This document shows positions 36,574 through 44,683 of a stretch of DNA of 64,000 nucleotides, in pieces. Numbering within the stretch: position 1 is the stretch's first letter; each line of letters starts with the position of its first letter. Origin of the DNA: an uncultured Colwellia sp. (GTDB taxonomy: Bacteria; Pseudomonadota; Gammaproteobacteria; Enterobacterales; Alteromonadaceae); the NCBI GenBank assembly GCA_913058145.1, contig CAJXQM010000008.1, positions 1-64,000 of the forward strand, read 5' to 3'. The notes under the pieces were generated by a model. That model saw nothing but the letters and a program-made list of their open reading frames with translations. It had not been told where the DNA came from and did no database searches. The position numbers and the translations under genes were made by a program.

Positions 36574-36609
36574 AAAAATCCAACCTTACTTAAGTAAAGT
36601 TGGATTTTT
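36574..36609. terminator. Rho-independent terminator after the PEP-CTERM gene
   Basis: Long stem AAAAATCCAAC (36574-36584) pairs perfectly with GTTGGATTTTT (36599-36609); the inner TTACTTAAGTAA is also self-complementary. T-tracts occur on both sides, so it can work in both directions. It lies about 95 bases downstream of the stop codon of the minus-strand PEP-CTERM gene. Confidence 0.85.
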
Positions 36610-36703
36610 ATCTATTTTCTTAAATTTTTCTAGTTTTCTTTAATTTTGGTATTATCTCATCTGCACGGATTTTATATCTGACATAAAATATTAATGTCGT
36701 AAA

Positions 36704-37549
36704 TTATGAGCGACGACGTGCACCAGCCAATCCAAGTAAACCAAGACCTAAAATTGCAATAGATGTTGGCTCAGGCACTGATAAAACACCACTACCGTCA
36801 TGGTCTGAAGTAACAGAGAACAAGTTGTTTTCGTTCCCATCGACTCCTGCTTCCGCAAAATTTGTAGTTAATAAGTTAGTATTAAAATCAAAAGCAAACT
36901 GAACCGAATTAGTAGGTGCTTCGCAATTATTCCAAATATCAAATAGTCCTGTGTTATTACAAACAGGGTTTTTAGAGTTAAACAGATTGTTGTAACCAGC
37001 GTCTACATCGTTGAAGTCTGCGCCTCCAAACAAGTATGAACTTGCAGCGGCTGTAGCACCACCAGTTAAGGCAATATCCATAAAGTTATTGAAAGTACTG
37101 CCATCAAAAGTTACAAACATCTCAAGTAGACCAGGACCATAAGCAATAATAGGAACATCATTTACAATACTCGTGACAATACCTGGCAGTTCAGTAATTG
37201 AAAAGCTTAGAGCCCAGTCACCATACCCATTGTTGCTATCATTACCAAAACTTTCATTGGGGTTAAAACCAAGAATTTGATTGCTACCTAGAGCACCAAC
37301 ACTTAAGCCGCCCTCAGTAGAAATCAAATCACCAGCATCAATACCGTTACCATCTAAATCAGTGATGGTTGAAGTAGACTGATAAATAAAGTTAAATTCA
37401 TCTTTAAGGGATGTACAAGTGTCACAAACCTTATCTTCATTAGGTGCTAATACTCCGTCGTAGTTTGTGCCAGGATCAAGATAAAATTGATCAGCGAGTA
37501 CTGATTGGGTTGCTAATATAAAAGGTAAAGCCAGTATAATTTTATTCAT
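36704..37549 (-). CDS. PEP-CTERM sorting-domain protein
   Basis: Predicted XrtA substrate. Signal peptide MNKIILALPFILATQSVLA, then an Asp/Asn/Gly-rich body with DLDGNGIDAGD and five or so Cys, and a C-terminal 24-residue PEP-CTERM signal: VPEP, a Gly/Leu-rich transmembrane stretch and the ARRRS basic tail. I chose ATG 37549 because AGGA lies eight bases upstream; the ATG at 37558 abuts that site. A sigma-54-like promoter lies just upstream and a strong terminator downstream, so it is a monocistronic unit. After sorting it would be a secreted or EPS-associated matrix protein; no enzymatic domain is recognised. Confidence 0.92.
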   Translation of the reverse strand: MNKIILALPFILATQSVLADQFYLDPGTNYDGVLAPNEDKVCDTCTSLKDEFNFIYQSTSTITDLDGNGIDAGDLISTEGGLSVGALGSNQILGFNPNESFGNDSNNGYGDWALSFSITELPGIVTSIVNDVPIIAYGPGLLEMFVTFDGSTFNNFMDIALTGGATAAASSYLFGGADFNDVDAGYNNLFNSKNPVCNNTGLFDIWNNCEAPTNSVQFAFDFNTNLLTTNFAEAGVDGNENNLFSVTSDHDGSGVLSVPEPTSIAILGLGLLGLAGARRRS

Positions 37550-37592
37550 TTTATTCATCCTATTAGAACAGTAAGTTTAGTCATTTACTAAT

Positions 37593-37610
37593 AAGCATAA
37601 TATGTACCAA
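37593..37610 (-). promoter_or_regulatory. Candidate sigma-54 (RpoN) -24/-12 promoter of the PEP-CTERM gene
   Basis: Read on the minus strand the site is TTGGTACATATTATGCTT. It carries the -24 GG and -12 GC dinucleotides with exactly ten bases between them, as in TTGGCAC-N5-TTGCT, with two deviations in the flanks. The predicted start of transcription is about 12 bases beyond the GC, some 30 bases before the chosen ATG. RpoN together with PrsK/PrsR is known to control PEP-CTERM genes in other bacteria, which supports the reading. Confidence 0.55.
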
Positions 37611-37955
37611 CTATAAAAAAAATATATAAAACAATGGCTTGTGATGGTGTGTTAAGTTGGAGTTATTTTGGATAAATATGTTGTAAAAATATCTGACACT
37701 TGAATCATAGTTACCGCCCTATCAGGAATTTTCCTCTATATTTACTGTTTTTACTTTATTTTTAAACACTAGTTAACTCTCTCAATGTGTCATTTTATTA
37801 GAGGATTAAAATGGAGTGCAAGGAATGATATTTACACGGTAGACTGAGGTTATTATCTCTTGGGTTGGACACTGTTTTGAAAAATTAATTGGTAATGATC
37901 TTACTACTATGTTTTACCAATTTAATTACTCCCTATTTAGTGCTATAACAATTGT
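37611..37955. other. Gap between ThiF-like gene and PEP-CTERM gene
   Basis: About 345 bases of AT-rich non-coding sequence upstream of the candidate sigma-54 promoter. It would hold any upstream activator sites for a PrsR-type enhancer-binding protein, but I could not identify a repeated or palindromic motif with confidence. No terminator hairpin is obvious after the ThiF-like gene. Confidence 0.4.
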
Positions 37956-38846
37956 TCAACTATTATTTGCCAAAAGATGCTTAACTCGCCAGAACATATA
38001 TTTTTGAATAGGGTTTTTGTTACCCCAAGGGCGCCATGTTTTAATTAGCTTATTTCTATAAGCATCAAAATGTAAACCACAGGGTGCGTGAACAATTTCT
38101 CCTCGCTTGAGAACAAGCTTAAGGACATTAGAGCATAATGTTCCTGCGGCTAATGATACGCCCATACAAACAGAAGGTAGTTTTTGTTTGAGAAAGTTAA
38201 CAGAGCTCCGGTCAACTAAATAATGTCGCTGTTGAACAGAGGGAGATACGCCAATCACAAAACGAATTATATTGTCATTAAAAAGTTGTTCCTTTTCATA
38301 TTCACTTGCATTAGGAGAAGGATCTATAATATTAAAATATTCATCAAAAGACATTTTACCCGGCATAAAAACCAAAAATGCTGTCCCCATGCCCATAGGA
38401 GCAGCCGTGATTGTTGGGATACCTTTTTCGTAACAACGACGAAAAACTTTACGCCTGATTTCTAATGCAAAAACATCAAGACTGTCGACATAGATATCAA
38501 CATCCTCTAAAAATTCTTCTAAATTATCATCGGTAATGCCACTGTCAAAATTCTTTACAGTCGCTTCTGGATTAATACCTAAAATGGTTTCTTCCATAAC
38601 GGCTGCTTTAGGTTTTCCTAACGTTGACATATTGGCACCAGCTTGGCGATTAAAATTAGGGACATCATAATCATCAAGGTCTGAAATATGAAAATTACCA
38701 ATACCTAATCGGGTAAGTACAATAGTATGATCCCCGCCAACACCTCCTAATCCTCCAATAGCAACTTTTGTCTTCCTGAGTTTCTGCTGCTCTTCTTTAG
38801 TAACCCAACCAATATTTCGAGAAAACGCCTCTTCATAATTAAACAT
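37956..38846 (-). CDS. ThiF/E1-like adenylyltransferase
   Basis: E1-superfamily ATP-binding protein that adenylates a C-terminal carboxylate or small substrate. The Rossmann start KVAIGGLGGVGGDHTIVLTRLGIG lies near residues 27-50, then ISDLDDYDVPNFNRQ (ATP-binding Asp, Asn and Arg). The later CMGVSLAAGTLCSN region is typical of ThiF folds. The paired CxxC zinc motifs of classical ThiF/MoeB are not visible. 296 residues. No ThiS/MoaD-like carrier gene is adjacent, so the partner is unknown. Start has AAGGA six bases upstream. It sits beside a PEP-CTERM gene and a few genes from an N-acyl amino acid synthase-like gene; a shared pathway is possible but not shown. Confidence 0.8.
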   Translation of the reverse strand: MFNYEEAFSRNIGWVTKEEQQKLRKTKVAIGGLGGVGGDHTIVLTRLGIGNFHISDLDDYDVPNFNRQAGANMSTLGKPKAAVMEETILGINPEATVKNFDSGITDDNLEEFLEDVDIYVDSLDVFALEIRRKVFRRCYEKGIPTITAAPMGMGTAFLVFMPGKMSFDEYFNIIDPSPNASEYEKEQLFNDNIIRFVIGVSPSVQQRHYLVDRSSVNFLKQKLPSVCMGVSLAAGTLCSNVLKLVLKRGEIVHAPCGLHFDAYRNKLIKTWRPWGNKNPIQKYMFWRVKHLLANNS

Positions 38847-38985
38847 ATCTATTCCTTATACAGTATTAATGATGTTGACGTATGTCACTTACGTAGAATA
38901 CAAGCCACTTATTCCTTTGTTTGCTCTTGTTGAGGCATTTTTGACAGCGCTGAACAAGCGGAAAGAGTAGGAGATACCCGTTTTG

Positions 38986-39990
38986 CTATTGATAAAAATT
39001 CTTATACCACTTTACAAACTCTGCGACACCCTTTTCAACACCCATTGATGGTTTGTATTTAGTGACCGAAAATAGATCGTCAACGTCCGCATATGTTTGA
39101 TAAACATCACCCAGTTGCATTGGCATTAGATTTTTATTGGCAGTAATACCCAGGGAGTTTTCTAAAGATTGAATGAAATCGAGGAGTTTAACTGGGTTAC
39201 CATTGCCAATGTTAAATATTTTATAAGGTGCCGAGCTTGTCGCGGCTGAACTATCTTCAACCGACCAATCATTATTTTTTTGAGGAATAATATCTTGAAT
39301 TCTAATAATACCTTCTACGATATCATCAATGTAAGTAAAATCTCTGCGCATATTTCCATTATTATAAACATCAATGCTTTCGCCATTCATCATTGCTTTG
39401 GTAAATTTAAATAGCGCCATATCTGGACGACCCCAGGGGCCATAAACAGTAAAAAAGCGTAGACCTGTAGTCGGTATGTTATACAAATGGGAGTAAGTAT
39501 GTGACATTAACTCATTAGATTTTTTGGTAGCAGCGTAGAGTGAAATAGGATGATCTACGGTATCGGAAGTCGAAAAGGGTACTTTGCTATTTAAGCCATA
39601 CACTGAGCTGGATGAGGCATAAACTAAATGCTGCACATTATTATGACGACAACCTTCCAATATCGTTAGGTGGCCAACTAAGTTTGAATCAGCATAGGCC
39701 ATAGGGTTATCTATTGAATAACGAACCCCTGCTTGCGCTGCTAAGTGTATTACGCGATCAAATTTTTCTTGTGAAAATAATTGCGCAATACCTTCACGAT
39801 CAGCCAAATCAAGCTTTGTAAAGGCAAACAAAGGGTATTTTTTTAAACCATTTAAACGGGCTAACTTAAGATTAACATCATAATAGTCGTTAAGGTTATC
39901 AATCCCGATAACGTCATGCCCTTGTTCGCATAAACGCTGCACCACATGAAAGCCAATAAAGCCGGCTGCGCCAGTAACTAAAAATTTCAC
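38986..39990 (-). CDS. NAD-dependent epimerase, probable UDP-glucuronate 4-epimerase
   Basis: Extended SDR enzyme. FLVTGAAGFIGFHVVQRL (GxxGxxG, NAD binding) is at residues 3-20, GIDNLNDYYD near 29-38, and the catalytic YAATKKSNE (YxxxK) at about 151-159. The NDYYD segment and overall length (334) are characteristic of UDP-glucuronate 4-epimerases, which make UDP-galacturonate for capsules and EPS. GTG start with AGGA upstream. It lies next to the UDP-glucose dehydrogenase gene on the same strand, giving the two-step route UDP-glucose to UDP-glucuronate to UDP-galacturonate. Confidence 0.9.
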   Translation of the reverse strand: MKFLVTGAAGFIGFHVVQRLCEQGHDVIGIDNLNDYYDVNLKLARLNGLKKYPLFAFTKLDLADREGIAQLFSQEKFDRVIHLAAQAGVRYSIDNPMAYADSNLVGHLTILEGCRHNNVQHLVYASSSSVYGLNSKVPFSTSDTVDHPISLYAATKKSNELMSHTYSHLYNIPTTGLRFFTVYGPWGRPDMALFKFTKAMMNGESIDVYNNGNMRRDFTYIDDIVEGIIRIQDIIPQKNNDWSVEDSSAATSSAPYKIFNIGNGNPVKLLDFIQSLENSLGITANKNLMPMQLGDVYQTYADVDDLFSVTKYKPSMGVEKGVAEFVKWYKNFYQ

Positions 39991-40042
39991 TTTTATATCC
40001 TAATATTTGAGATTCGTTATCTTCATTTTTTTTCTTCCCTTT

Positions 40043-40150
40043 GACCCTTCGACAAGCTCAGGGCGAACGGTCCGACTCAGGGAAAATGGTGTCATACCGG
40101 CAGTGAACTCCGTTCGTGCTGAGCACGAGGTACGAGTAGTCGAAGTACAA
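40043..40150. repeat. REP-like palindromic repeat (dispersed family), copy A
   Basis: Left half carries CCCTTCGACAAGCTCAGGG followed by CGAACGG (40045-40070); the right half is the inverted counterpart beginning CCGTTCGTGCTGAGC and ending in a TCGAAG segment. It fills the gap between the epimerase and UDP-glucose dehydrogenase genes. The same core recurs at five other intergenic places in this window. Confidence 0.8.
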
Positions 40151-40167
40151 GGAATAGTTGGTTCTAA

Positions 40168-41508
40168 TTATACTTTTTTAATACTCTCACCACGGCCAAT
40201 ACCGTAATAGGCGAAACCACGATTTTTAAGCAATAGTGGGTCATATAAATTACGACCATCAACGATTACTTTATGAGTTAATGCTTTGGCGATTAAGTCA
40301 AAATCAGGTGCTCTAAATTGACTCCACTCAGTACAAATAACTAAGGCATCAGCATCATTTAATGCTGATTCTTTGGTGCCAACTAATGATAAATCATCAC
40401 GTACACCATAAATACGTTGGCATTCTTCCATTGCTTCTGGATCATAAGCCTGTACTTTTGCGCCTGCGTGCCAAAGAGCTTCCATTAATACCATTGATGA
40501 TGCTTCACGCATATCATCTGTTTGTGGTTTAAATGATAACCCCCAAACGGCAATGGTTTTACCCGCTAAATCGCCATTGAAATAAGTCTGTAAATTTTTA
40601 AAAAGTTTTTGTTTCTGTGCGTAATTGACTGATTCAACAGCCTCTAATAACGCCGGCTTATAATCAATGCCGTGGGCAGTACGTACTAACGCTTGTACAT
40701 CTTTAGGGAAACATGAACCACCATAACCGCAGCCAGGGTAAATAAATTGATAGCCAATGCGAGAATCTGAGCCAATACCATGGCGTATTGCTTCAATATC
40801 GGCACCTAATAACTCGGCTAGATTAGACATTTCATTCATAAAACTAATTTTGGTCGCTAACATACAGTTTGCTGCGTATTTAGTTAACTCAGCTGAACGT
40901 ACATCCATAAAAATCATGCGGTCATGATTGCGGTTAAAAGGGGCATATAATTCACGTATTGCTGCTTGTGCATAGTCACTTTCTGTACCAACAACGATAC
41001 GATCGGGTTTCATGCAATCACTAACCGCAGCGCCTTCTTTTAGAAATTCAGGGTTTGATACAACATTAAAGTCAATATCGATTTTACGTGACGCGAGTAC
41101 TTCAATAATTTTTGCCGACACTTTATCCGCAGTACCAACGGGAACGGTCGATTTATCAATAATGATTTTAGGGGAATTCATATAAGTTGCGATAGTTTCG
41201 GCTACGGCAAGTACATATTTTAAGTCAGCTGAGCCATCTTCATCGGGAGGAGTCCCAACAGCAATAAATTGCATTTGCCCATGTTCAACACCCGCTTTAG
41301 CATCAGTGGTGAATTTTAGTTGACCATTTTTGTAAGTTTCCTCGACTAACGGCGTTAAACCAGGTTCATAGATAGGGATTAAACCTTTTTTAAGGTTATC
41401 TACTTTTGTTTGGTCTATGTCGACACAGACGACATCATGACCTACAGAGGCTAATACTGCCGCTTGCACTAAACCAACATAACCGATACCAAATACTGTA
41501 ACTTTCAT
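40168..41508 (-). CDS. ugd: UDP-glucose 6-dehydrogenase
   Basis: Oxidises UDP-glucose to UDP-glucuronate with two NAD+. The N-terminal Rossmann motif [28 protein letters not shown] is near residues 4-31; the catalytic Cys lies in [16 protein letters not shown] near 255-270; the C-terminal domain has [19 protein letters not shown]. 446 residues is full length for the family. It precedes the epimerase gene with a REP-like repeat between them and is divergent from manC. Cytosolic precursor supply for the acidic EPS. Confidence 0.95.
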   Translation of the reverse strand: MKVTVFGIGYVGLVQAAVLASVGHDVVCVDIDQTKVDNLKKGLIPIYEPGLTPLVEETYKNGQLKFTTDAKAGVEHGQMQFIAVGTPPDEDGSADLKYVLAVAETIATYMNSPKIIIDKSTVPVGTADKVSAKIIEVLASRKIDIDFNVVSNPEFLKEGAAVSDCMKPDRIVVGTESDYAQAAIRELYAPFNRNHDRMIFMDVRSAELTKYAANCMLATKISFMNEMSNLAELLGADIEAIRHGIGSDSRIGYQFIYPGCGYGGSCFPKDVQALVRTAHGIDYKPALLEAVESVNYAQKQKLFKNLQTYFNGDLAGKTIAVWGLSFKPQTDDMREASSMVLMEALWHAGAKVQAYDPEAMEECQRIYGVRDDLSLVGTKESALNDADALVICTEWSQFRAPDFDLIAKALTHKVIVDGRNLYDPLLLKNRGFAYYGIGRGESIKKV

Positions 41509-41646
41509 TATCTCTCTTAACTGTTTTGAACTAAATAATATTATGACTAAATATAGCCTTATTGGGCTTTCTTGCCAACTTAAAGCTGATTTAAGTTAAA
41601 TAATTCAAAACTAATCGAATTTAATAAAATGGGGATGCCTATAATA

Positions 41647-41675
41647 TTGTCGAAATATTTTCTATAGCTTATGAT
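41647..41675 (+). promoter_or_regulatory. Candidate sigma-70 promoter of manC-manB
   Basis: TTGTCG (41647-41652) and TATGAT (41670-41675) are separated by 17 bases, matching the -35/-10 consensus at four and five of six positions. The predicted transcript would begin about 28 bases before the manC ATG at 41711. A TATAAT just upstream, near 41640, is a less well-spaced alternative. Confidence 0.45.
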
Positions 41676-41710
41676 AAGAGCATCAGCTCGTTATTTTTAA
41701 TGGAACCTAA

Positions 41711-43153
41711 ATGAACGCTAATAATATTATCCCTGTTATCATGTGTGGTGGCAGCGGTACCCGCCTTTGGCCACTATCTCGCGCGCAATTTCCGAAACAG
41801 TTTTTACCTTTAGTTAATGACACTAGTATGTTGCAAGACACCCTAGCTCGCTTACCTAGTCAGCATCAATCCCCCATCTTTATTTGTAATGAAGATCATC
41901 GTTTTTTAGTGGCAGAGCAGGTTAAGCAAATGAACAACACTAAAACGACTATTCTGCTTGAGCCTAAAGGGCGAAATACTGCGCCAGCAGTCGCATTAGC
42001 AGCACTAAATGCGTTAACCGATAATGAAGATGCTTTGTTGTTAGTATTAGCGGCAGACCATGTGATTAAAGAGACAGAAAAATTTCATCAAGCTGTCGAT
42101 GTGGCAACTGTTGCAGCAGTACAAGGTAAATTAGTGACTTTTGGTATTGTGCCAACCCATGCTGAAACGGGTTATGGCTACATTCAAAAAGGAAACAGAC
42201 AAGCGTCGCAGCAATACTGTCAGCCAGTAAATGATATATACCAAGTAGCGAAATTTGTTGAAAAACCTAGTATTGAAGCCGCACAAGGTTATTTAGATTC
42301 GGGTGATTATTTGTGGAATAGCGGTATGTTCCTCTTTAAAGCGAGCCGTTATTTAGAAGAATTAGAAAAATTTAGACCCGATATTTTGTCTGCCTGCAGA
42401 GCATCAATGGCAAAAGTAGAAATAGATCTAGACTTTACTCGTCCTGATAGAGAATCATTTTTACAATGTGCGGATGAATCTATTGATTATGCCGTAATGG
42501 AAAAAACTGAAGATGCCATTGTTGTTCCACTTGATGCGGGCTGGAGTGATGTTGGCTCTTATTCAGCACTTTGGGAAGTATGTCAGCAAGATGCTCAGCA
42601 CAATGTCATTAAGGGTGATGTTATCGCCCATGATACAAGTAACAGTTATATTCACAGCCAAAATAAATTGATAGCGACACTGGGCGTTGATAATTTGGTC
42701 GTGATAGACACGCCCGATGCCGTGTTAATTGCTAACAAAGATAAAGTTCAAAATGTTAAAGAAATAGTCAATGAACTTAAAGCGCAGCAACGTAGTGAAA
42801 GTACTATTCACCGTGAAGTGTATCGCCCATGGGGGAAATACGACAGTGTTGATAAGGGCGAACGCTTTCAAGTGAAGCGTATAACGGTCAATCCGGGTGC
42901 TAAACTATCGGTACAAATGCATCATCATAGAGCAGAGCATTGGATCATCGTTTCAGGCACAGCAAAAATCACGCTCGATGATAAAACCTTTATGTTAAGT
43001 GAGAATCAATCTACTTATATTCCTATTGGTGTGGTTCATGCGTTAGAGAACCCAGGAAAATTACCACTAGAGATGATTGAAGTGCAATCAGGCAGTTATT
43101 TGGGTGAAGATGATATTGTACGCTTTGAAGATAAATATGGCCGAGTGAAATAA
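41711..43153 (+). CDS. manC: Mannose-1-phosphate guanylyltransferase / mannose-6-phosphate isomerase
   Basis: Bifunctional enzyme making GDP-mannose. The N-terminal nucleotidyltransferase opens with [24 protein letters not shown] (residues 8-31); the family FVEKP motif is near 183-187. The C-terminal cupin isomerase domain has [24 protein letters not shown] with the metal-binding His cluster. 480 residues is the expected length. Its stop overlaps the start of manB by one base (TAATG), so the pair is translationally coupled. Confidence 0.95.
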   Translation: MNANNIIPVIMCGGSGTRLWPLSRAQFPKQFLPLVNDTSMLQDTLARLPSQHQSPIFICNEDHRFLVAEQVKQMNNTKTTILLEPKGRNTAPAVALAALNALTDNEDALLLVLAADHVIKETEKFHQAVDVATVAAVQGKLVTFGIVPTHAETGYGYIQKGNRQASQQYCQPVNDIYQVAKFVEKPSIEAAQGYLDSGDYLWNSGMFLFKASRYLEELEKFRPDILSACRASMAKVEIDLDFTRPDRESFLQCADESIDYAVMEKTEDAIVVPLDAGWSDVGSYSALWEVCQQDAQHNVIKGDVIAHDTSNSYIHSQNKLIATLGVDNLVVIDTPDAVLIANKDKVQNVKEIVNELKAQQRSESTIHREVYRPWGKYDSVDKGERFQVKRITVNPGAKLSVQMHHHRAEHWIIVSGTAKITLDDKTFMLSENQSTYIPIGVVHALENPGKLPLEMIEVQSGSYLGEDDIVRFEDKYGRVK

Positions 43154-44550
43154 TGACGATCAAAGAATTAACCTGTTTTAAAGCCTACGATATTCGCGGA
43201 AAATTGGGCGAAGAGCTAAATACTGACATTGCTTATCGAATTGGCCGAGCTTTTGCTCAACACACGAAAGCTAAAAAAGTAGTCATTGGGGGCGATGTCC
43301 GTTTAACGAGTGAAGAACTGAAGTTGGCACTTGCTAACGGTTTAATGGACGGAGGCACCAATGTTATTGATTTAGGCCTATGTGGTACTGAGCATATTTA
43401 CTTTGCCACAAGTCATTTAAATTGTGACGGGGGTATTGTGGTTACTGCAAGTCATAATCCTATTGATTATAATGGGATGAAGCTTGTACGAGAAAACTCT
43501 AAGCCTATCAGTGGTGATACGGGTCTTTTTGATATTAAAGCCTTAGCAGAACAAAACAAATTTAGTGATGTTGAGCGCAAAGGCCAGATAAGCACCTATG
43601 ATATTACTCAGTTTTATACGGCGCATTTATTAACGTATGTTGGCATAGACAACTTTTCTTTATTAGGTCGACCGTTAAAATTAGTGGTTAATGCCGGTAA
43701 TGGCACTGCTGGTCCAGCACTGGATGCCATTGAGTCTGTTTTTAAGCAATTACACGTGCCTATTGAATTTATTAAAGTACATCATCAACCAGATGGAAGC
43801 TTTCCTAATGGTATCCCTAATCCACTTCTCGTTGAAAATAGGGCAGCCACACGTGAGGCTGTTATTAAGCATAAAGCGGATATGGGTATTGCTTGGGATG
43901 GTGACTTCGATCGTTGCTTCTTATTCGATGAGCAAGGAGAGTTTATTGAAGGTTACTATATTGTTGGTTTGTTAGCGGACAATTTCTTAGCTAAGATAAA
44001 TGGTACTAATGCTTCACAACAGAAAATAATCCATGACCCACGTTTAACGTGGAATACTATCGACATTGTTGAGCAACATGGTGGTCAAGCCGTCCAAAGT
44101 AAAACCGGCCACGCCTTTATTAAAGAGCGTATGCGCAGTGAAGATGCTATTTATGGTGGTGAAATGAGTGCACATCATTATTTTCGCGACTTTTTTTATT
44201 GTGACAGCGGTATGATCCCATGGTTATTGATTACTGAATTGACGTGTTTACACAAACAGCCTTTATCTAGTTTAGTAAAAGCACGTATTGAAGCGTACCC
44301 ATCATCAGGTGAAATAAATAACAAACTTGCAAACCCTAAAAAAGCTATTGCTAGAGTTTTTGCTTATTATCAAGCCGATGCGCATGTAATCGATAAAACT
44401 GACGGCATTAGCATGGAATTTGGCAATTGGCGTTTCAATTTGCGCAGTAGTAATACCGAGCCTGTAGTCCGTTTAAATGTTGAATCTAAAGGCGATAAAA
44501 CGTTAATGCAAGATAAAACACAAGAAGTATTAGCATTATTATTACAGTAA
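43153..44550 (+). CDS. manB: Phosphomannomutase
   Basis: Interconverts mannose-6-phosphate and mannose-1-phosphate, the step before ManC. The phosphoserine loop [16 protein letters not shown] is near residues 97-112, the metal-binding DGDFDRCF near 250-257, and the sugar loop [13 protein letters not shown] near 335-347; the C-terminal phosphate loop [14 protein letters not shown] is present. 465 residues. Coupled to manC. Provides mannose donors for the EPS and possibly other surface glycans. Confidence 0.94.
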   Translation: MTIKELTCFKAYDIRGKLGEELNTDIAYRIGRAFAQHTKAKKVVIGGDVRLTSEELKLALANGLMDGGTNVIDLGLCGTEHIYFATSHLNCDGGIVVTASHNPIDYNGMKLVRENSKPISGDTGLFDIKALAEQNKFSDVERKGQISTYDITQFYTAHLLTYVGIDNFSLLGRPLKLVVNAGNGTAGPALDAIESVFKQLHVPIEFIKVHHQPDGSFPNGIPNPLLVENRAATREAVIKHKADMGIAWDGDFDRCFLFDEQGEFIEGYYIVGLLADNFLAKINGTNASQQKIIHDPRLTWNTIDIVEQHGGQAVQSKTGHAFIKERMRSEDAIYGGEMSAHHYFRDFFYCDSGMIPWLLITELTCLHKQPLSSLVKARIEAYPSSGEINNKLANPKKAIARVFAYYQADAHVIDKTDGISMEFGNWRFNLRSSNTEPVVRLNVESKGDKTLMQDKTQEVLALLLQ

Positions 44551-44683
44551 GGTAAGTAAATAAGTCAGTAGGTTGCTCGCTCGAAAAGTATCTAGCAACA
44601 AAATGCCTACACGCGATATAAGGTGTCTTTGTTATCCAATAAGGATAATGCGTAACGGCTAAAATTCAAAACAGGAACGTTAA

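Noticed and set aside
40007-40207. Small plus-strand open frame across the gap before ugd
   Set aside because: It is made of the REP-like repeat and the antisense end of ugd, with no recognisable protein features.
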